7,658 nt of DNA from Nocardioides sp. (GTDB lineage Bacteria; Actinomycetota; Actinomycetes; Propionibacteriales; Nocardioidaceae), in NCBI GenBank assembly GCA_029264225.1, contig JARICB010000080.1, positions 1 to 7,658 on the forward strand. Reading direction: 5' to 3'. Under the pieces are notes generated by a model. It was not told where the DNA came from and ran no database searches. It was given only the letters and a program-made list of their open reading frames with translations. Of the stretch, positions 6,137 through 7,658 are shown one piece after another. Each line of letters begins with the position of its first letter. The first letter of the stretch is position 1. A program made the translations under genes and the position numbers.

Positions 6137-6148
6137 ACCTGTGGATGG
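6137..6148 (-). promoter_or_regulatory. DnaA-box-like site upstream of gyrB
   Basis: TGTGGATGG (6140-6148), reverse strand CCATCCACA, is 7 of 9 to TTATCCACA. The surrounding 11-mer ACCTGTGGATG at 6137-6147 is identical to positions 1-11, upstream of dnaA. Weak as a DnaA box alone, but the shared 11-mer supports a common site. Confidence 0.35.
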
Positions 6149-6151
6149 TGC

Positions 6152-6180
6152 GTGGAATCGGGCCAGTCAGGGGCTAGAAT
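6152..6180 (+). promoter_or_regulatory. Candidate gyrB promoter
   Basis: TAGAAT (6175-6180) matches the -10 consensus TATAAT at 5 of 6. GTGGAA (6152-6157), 17 bases upstream, is a weak -35 (3 of 6). Transcription would begin near 6187, just before the palindrome at 6188. A -35-like TTGACT (6195-6200) inside the palindrome could mark a second promoter, but no good -10 follows at the usual spacing. Confidence 0.45.
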
Positions 6181-6187
6181 GAAGGTC

Positions 6188-6217
6188 AAGGTCGTTGACT
6201 GATCAGTCACCGACCTT
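6188..6217. promoter_or_regulatory. 30-base near-perfect palindrome in the gyrB leader
   Basis: The left half AAGGTCGTTGACTGA (6188-6202) and right half TCAGTCACCGACCTT (6203-6217) match as reverse complements at 14 of 15 positions, with one mismatch at 6195/6210. The core TGACTGATCAGTCA (6196-6209) is perfect. It starts about 7 bases after the candidate -10. It could be an operator, a supercoiling-sensitive cruciform, or a 5' mRNA hairpin (12 pairs, loop GATC). Without a following T-run it is not a classical terminator. Confidence 0.65.
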
Positions 6218-6232
6218 CATCTATGTCATAGC

Positions 6233-6259
6233 CCTCTTGCGGGGTGTCAGCAGAAGAGG
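6233..6259 (+). promoter_or_regulatory. Hairpin that may mask the gyrB ribosome-binding site
   Basis: The gyrB Shine-Dalgarno sequence AAGAGG (6254-6259) is perfectly complementary to CCTCTT (6233-6238). The stem can extend by two further G-C pairs (6239-6240 with 6250-6251) past a 2-base bulge. Folding would hide the ribosome-binding site six bases before the GTG start. Confidence 0.45.
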
Positions 6260-6265
6260 TTTTGC

Positions 6266-7658
6266 GTGAGCGACGCTCAGGTCCCCGAGCAGCCCAACGG
6301 AGTCGAGTACGACGCATCGGCCATCCAGGTCCTGGAGGGACTTGAAGCGGTCCGCAAACGACCCGGTATGTACATCGGTTCGACCGGCGAGCGCGGCCTG
6401 CACCACCTGATCTGGGAGATCATCGACAACGCGGTCGACGAAGCGATGGCCGGTTACTGCGACCAGATCGTCGTCACCCTGGGGGATGACGGCAGCGTCC
6501 AGGTCATCGACAACGGTCGCGGCATCCCCACCGATACCGCACCCGGCGCCGACATGCCCGCCGTGACGATGGCGCTGACCCTGTTGCACGCCGGCGGCAA
6601 GTTTGGCGGCGGCGGCTACAAGGTCTCCGGTGGCCTGCACGGTGTCGGCGTCTCGGTGGTCAACGCCTTGTCGAGCACGCTGATCGTCGAGGTCCGCAAC
6701 CGCGGCCACCTGTGGCGCCAGACCTTCAAATTGGGGGTCCCGACGGCCGACCTCGAGCAGGTCCGACCGTTGCAGCCCGACGAGCGCACCGGCACCACGG
6801 TCACGTGGTGGGCCTCCGACGACATCTTCGAGACCACCACCTACAACCTCGAGACGATCACCAACCGCATCCGCGAGATGGCCTTCCTCAACAAGGGCCT
6901 GGAGATCGTGGTGCGCGACGAACGGCCGGAGGCCGACCTGATCGCCGACGCCGTCGAGGACGCGACCGTCGACGCCAGTGTCGACCAGGCAGCGCCCGAC
7001 GGGATCAAGAAGACGGCGCACGGCCTGGAGCGGATCTTCAAGTACGACCGCGGCCTGGTCGACTACGTCGAGCACCTGAACCGACGCAAGGAAAAGGCCA
7101 ATCCGACGATCATCTCGTTCGAGGCCGAGCTGCCGGGGGCCGTGGGCGCCCACATGAGCCTTGAAGTGGCGATGCAGTGGAACACCTCCTACACCGAGTC
7201 GGTCCACACCTTCGCCAACGCGATCAACACCGCCGAGGGTGGCACGCACGAAGAGGGCTTCCGCTCTGCGCTCACCAGCCTGGTCAACCACTGGGGCGAG
7301 GAGTGGGGCCAGATCAAGAAGAAGGAAGACCGCGTCTCCGGTGACGACATCCGGGAAGGCCTGACCGCGATCATCTCGGTCAAGCTCGAAGAGCCCCAGT
7401 TCGAGGGCCAGACCAAGACCAAACTCGGCAATACCGAGGTCAAGGGCTTCACCCAGCGCATCGTCAACGATCAGTTGGGCGCCTGGTTCGAGGAGAACCC
7501 GAACGAGGGCAAGGACATCGTCCGCAAGTCACAGGCCGCCGCATCGGCACGCCACGCCGCCCGCAAGGCACGCGAACTGGCGCGCGGGCGCAAGGGACTG
7601 CTCGGTGGCGGCGGACTGCCCGGCAAGCTGAGCGACTGTCAGTCGACCAACCCGGCGG
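6266..7658 (+). CDS. gyrB: DNA gyrase subunit B, 3' end outside the window
   Basis: GyrB is the ATPase subunit of the A2B2 gyrase that introduces negative supercoils and removes those ahead of forks. 464 codons are visible without a stop, so the gene is cut by the right edge. The GHKL ATPase is complete: GMYIGST (34-40), the N-box [13 protein letters not shown] (51-63), DNGRGIP (82-88), the glycine-rich lid with [15 protein letters not shown] (122-136), and TGTTVTWW (175-182). The transducer domain follows, with the QTK loop QTKTKLG (382-388). The visible part ends at [14 protein letters not shown], the linker just before the TOPRIM motif. The GTG at 6266 has AAGAGG six bases upstream. It is separated from dciA by 258 bases and probably has its own promoter. 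The residue aligning with E. coli Arg136 is Asn145. gyrA is expected downstream. Confidence 0.98.
   Translation, partial: MSDAQVPEQPNGVEYDASAIQVLEGLEAVRKRPGMYIGSTGERGLHHLIWEIIDNAVDEAMAGYCDQIVVTLGDDGSVQVIDNGRGIPTDTAPGADMPAVTMALTLLHAGGKFGGGGYKVSGGLHGVGVSVVNALSSTLIVEVRNRGHLWRQTFKLGVPTADLEQVRPLQPDERTGTTVTWWASDDIFETTTYNLETITNRIREMAFLNKGLEIVVRDERPEADLIADAVEDATVDASVDQAAPDGIKKTAHGLERIFKYDRGLVDYVEHLNRRKEKANPTIISFEAELPGAVGAHMSLEVAMQWNTSYTESVHTFANAINTAEGGTHEEGFRSALTSLVNHWGEEWGQIKKKEDRVSGDDIREGLTAIISVKLEEPQFEGQTKTKLGNTEVKGFTQRIVNDQLGAWFEENPNEGKDIVRKSQAAASARHAARKARELARGRKGLLGGGGLPGKLSDCQSTNPA

Noticed and set aside
6221..7291. Open frame on the - strand (356 codons) antisense to gyrB
   Set aside because: It overlaps the conserved ATPase domain of gyrB, and the translation resembles no known family; it is a reverse-frame shadow.
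1..7658. CRISPR array, insertion sequence, prophage or defence island
   Set aside because: No regularly spaced long repeats, transposase, integrase or terminal repeats are visible; every gene belongs to the conserved origin cluster.

Overview
The window is a bacterial chromosome-origin locus. It reads left to right as dnaA, oriC, dnaN, gnd, recF, dciA (DUF721) and gyrB, with gyrB running off the right edge. All six genes are on the + strand. GC content is high, GTG starts are common (dnaA, dnaN, recF, gyrB), the one perfect DnaA box has the actinobacterial form TTGTCCACA, and gnd sits between dnaN and recF. Together these point to an actinomycete (Actinomycetota). From the look of the DnaA and GyrB proteins I would guess Propionibacteriales/Nocardioidaceae, but the sequence alone does not prove that.

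Layout: 1-293 is the non-coding dnaA leader. It carries degenerate DnaA boxes and a hairpin but no gene; rpmH, which usually lies divergently upstream, is not inside the window. 294-1736 is dnaA. 1737-2116 is a 380-base gene-free stretch that I call oriC. It holds one perfect DnaA box, several near-matches and two adjacent inverted repeats. 2117-3250 is dnaN. An 80-base spacer with a small hairpin leads to gnd (3331-4302). recF follows after 6 bases, and dciA overlaps the end of recF by 8 bases, so gnd-recF-dciA look co-transcribed and translationally coupled. 6008-6265 is a 258-base control region holding a terminator-like hairpin, a candidate promoter, a 30-base near-perfect palindrome and a hairpin that could mask the gyrB ribosome-binding site. 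gyrB begins at 6266, and 464 codons are visible.

How the genes work together: DnaA binds and melts oriC. DciA is the likely helicase-loading partner. DnaN is the sliding clamp that makes the polymerase processive. RecF acts on gaps at damaged forks. GyrB is the ATPase subunit of gyrase, which relieves positive supercoils ahead of forks. gnd is a metabolic passenger (6-phosphogluconate dehydrogenase) that is a habitual member of this cluster in actinomycetes.

I found no mobile element, CRISPR array, tRNA, rRNA or defence island. The gene content is canonical, and I do not see a previously undescribed multi-gene system. The items most worth a second look are non-coding: the inverted-repeat architecture inside oriC and the tandem structures in the gyrB leader.
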